Source: Oscillatoria nigro-viridis PCC 7112 (GTDB lineage Bacteria; Cyanobacteriota; Cyanobacteriia; Cyanobacteriales; Microcoleaceae). From it: a stretch of 64,000 bases of DNA. Under the pieces are notes generated by a model. That model saw only the letters and a program-made list of their open reading frames with translations. It was not told where the DNA came from and made no database searches. The stretch covers positions 2,866,501 to 2,930,500 of the forward strand of contig NC_019729.1 of NCBI RefSeq assembly GCF_000317475.1. The letters run 5' to 3'. Made by a program: the position numbers and the translations under genes. Shown here piece after piece: positions 63,583 to 64,000 of this stretch (position 1 is its first letter; each line of letters starts with the position of its first letter).

Positions 63583-64000
63583 TCAATTAAAAATCGCTGC
63601 GATTCGATCGACCGTCCGCTGATTTTCCTCCGGGCTACCCACCGTAATTCGCAAACCTCCTCCAGTATGCCTAATTAAAGTCCCTCGCTCTTTTAGCTGC
63701 TGCATGATTTGTTTGTGTTCCTGTTCGGCAGATTCGCCCTCACCGGCTTTTACCCGCAGGTAAACGAAGTTAGCCGCACTCGGCCAAACTTGCAATTTTT
63801 GATGCTGAGTTAGCGCTGCAATTAATTGGGTTCGCTCTGCGATAATTTCGGGAATTACTGCCAGTAATAACTGTCGCTGCGCTAGGGCCAACTCGGCTGC
63901 CGTTTGCGAGAAGCTGGGAAGGTTGTAGGGGAGACGGATTTTTTCTAAGGTGGCTGCGAGTTCGGGATGGGCGATCGCATATCCGACTCTCATTGATGCC
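63583..64000 (-). CDS. hisC: Histidinol-phosphate aminotransferase, 3' part
   Basis: The C-terminal 139 residues of a class I/II PLP aminotransferase; the 5' part lies beyond the right edge. SMRVGYAIAHPEL is the segment just after the cofactor Lys, with the phosphate-binding Arg; NLPSFSQTAAELAL, AANFVYLRVKAG and RHTGGGLRITVGSPEEN are HisC-type motifs. It makes histidinol phosphate in histidine synthesis. Other aminotransferases of the same group are possible, since the diagnostic N-terminal part is missing. Confidence 0.8.
   Translation of the reverse strand, partial: ASMRVGYAIAHPELAATLEKIRLPYNLPSFSQTAAELALAQRQLLLAVIPEIIAERTQLIAALTQHQKLQVWPSAANFVYLRVKAGEGESAEQEHKQIMQQLKERGTLIRHTGGGLRITVGSPEENQRTVDRIAAIFN

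Overview
This window comes from a cyanobacterium, most likely a filamentous non-heterocystous one of the Oscillatoria/Microcoleus type. The HIP1 octamer GCGATCGC is scattered throughout. Clade markers include nblA (phycobilisome degradation), a Psb35-like thylakoid peptide, glgC, DUF1816, DUF2358 and DUF6825-type small proteins, and a pilB-pilT-pilC block divergent from grpE-dnaK-dnaJ. Intergenic DNA is rich in heptanucleotide short tandem repeats (STRRs), REP-like palindromes and small inverted-repeat elements. The genus is inferred, not proven.

Layout. 1-3 kb: a decayed ISKra4-type transposase cut by the window edge, a 49-residue small protein, and a complete IS630 element with TA target duplication. 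3-7 kb: bioF, a DHH phosphoesterase, a glycosyltransferase with a small downstream gene. 6.8-7.9 kb: an IS5-type transposase remnant split by a 101-bp MITE, then a second, inverted MITE copy. 7.9-12.3 kb: pilC, pilT, pilB (type IV pilus motors and platform), read leftward. 13.6-19.9 kb: grpE, dnaK, dnaJ, then tusA-like and rsgA, read rightward. 20-22.4 kb: exbB, exbD, nblA. 22.8-25.4 kb: unknown protein, anmK, PP2C phosphatase. 25.6-27 kb: a tnpB-only IS200/IS605-type element. 27-31.3 kb: ABC1 kinase, DUF6825-like gene, Ser/Thr kinase. 32-37 kb: unknown gene, then an SBP / P-loop kinase / DppB-type permease cluster. 37.6-42.4 kb: HlyD/MacA-like adaptor and two tandem MacB-type permeases. 42.7-47.9 kb: RTX-repeat vanadium-haloperoxidase-like protein, a PlsY-PEP-synthase-like fusion, Psb35. 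48-55 kb: small lipoprotein region, two DUF2993 proteins, DICT-HD sensor, second tnpB element, pentapeptide protein. 55-64 kb: DUF1816 protein, CbpA-like DnaJ, glgC, GH13 amylase, fasciclin protein, DUF2358 protein, unknown gene, and the 3' part of hisC running off the edge.

Functional units. The pil genes drive twitching motility; grpE-dnaK-dnaJ is a chaperone team; exbBD is an inner-membrane energy transducer; adaptor plus permeases form two thirds of a tripartite exporter whose ATPase is absent here. glgC and the amylase lie divergently and both belong to alpha-glucan metabolism.

I did not find a clear new defence or biosynthetic system. The most interesting signals are mobile: a MITE family whose TA target duplication can be read from the interrupted IS5 frame; two about 97%-identical tnpB elements whose right ends both sit on the 3' end of a convergent gene, in one case supplying its stop codon; a probable orphan right end of a third such element; and STRRs read through in frame inside bioF and the PlsY-PEP fusion gene.
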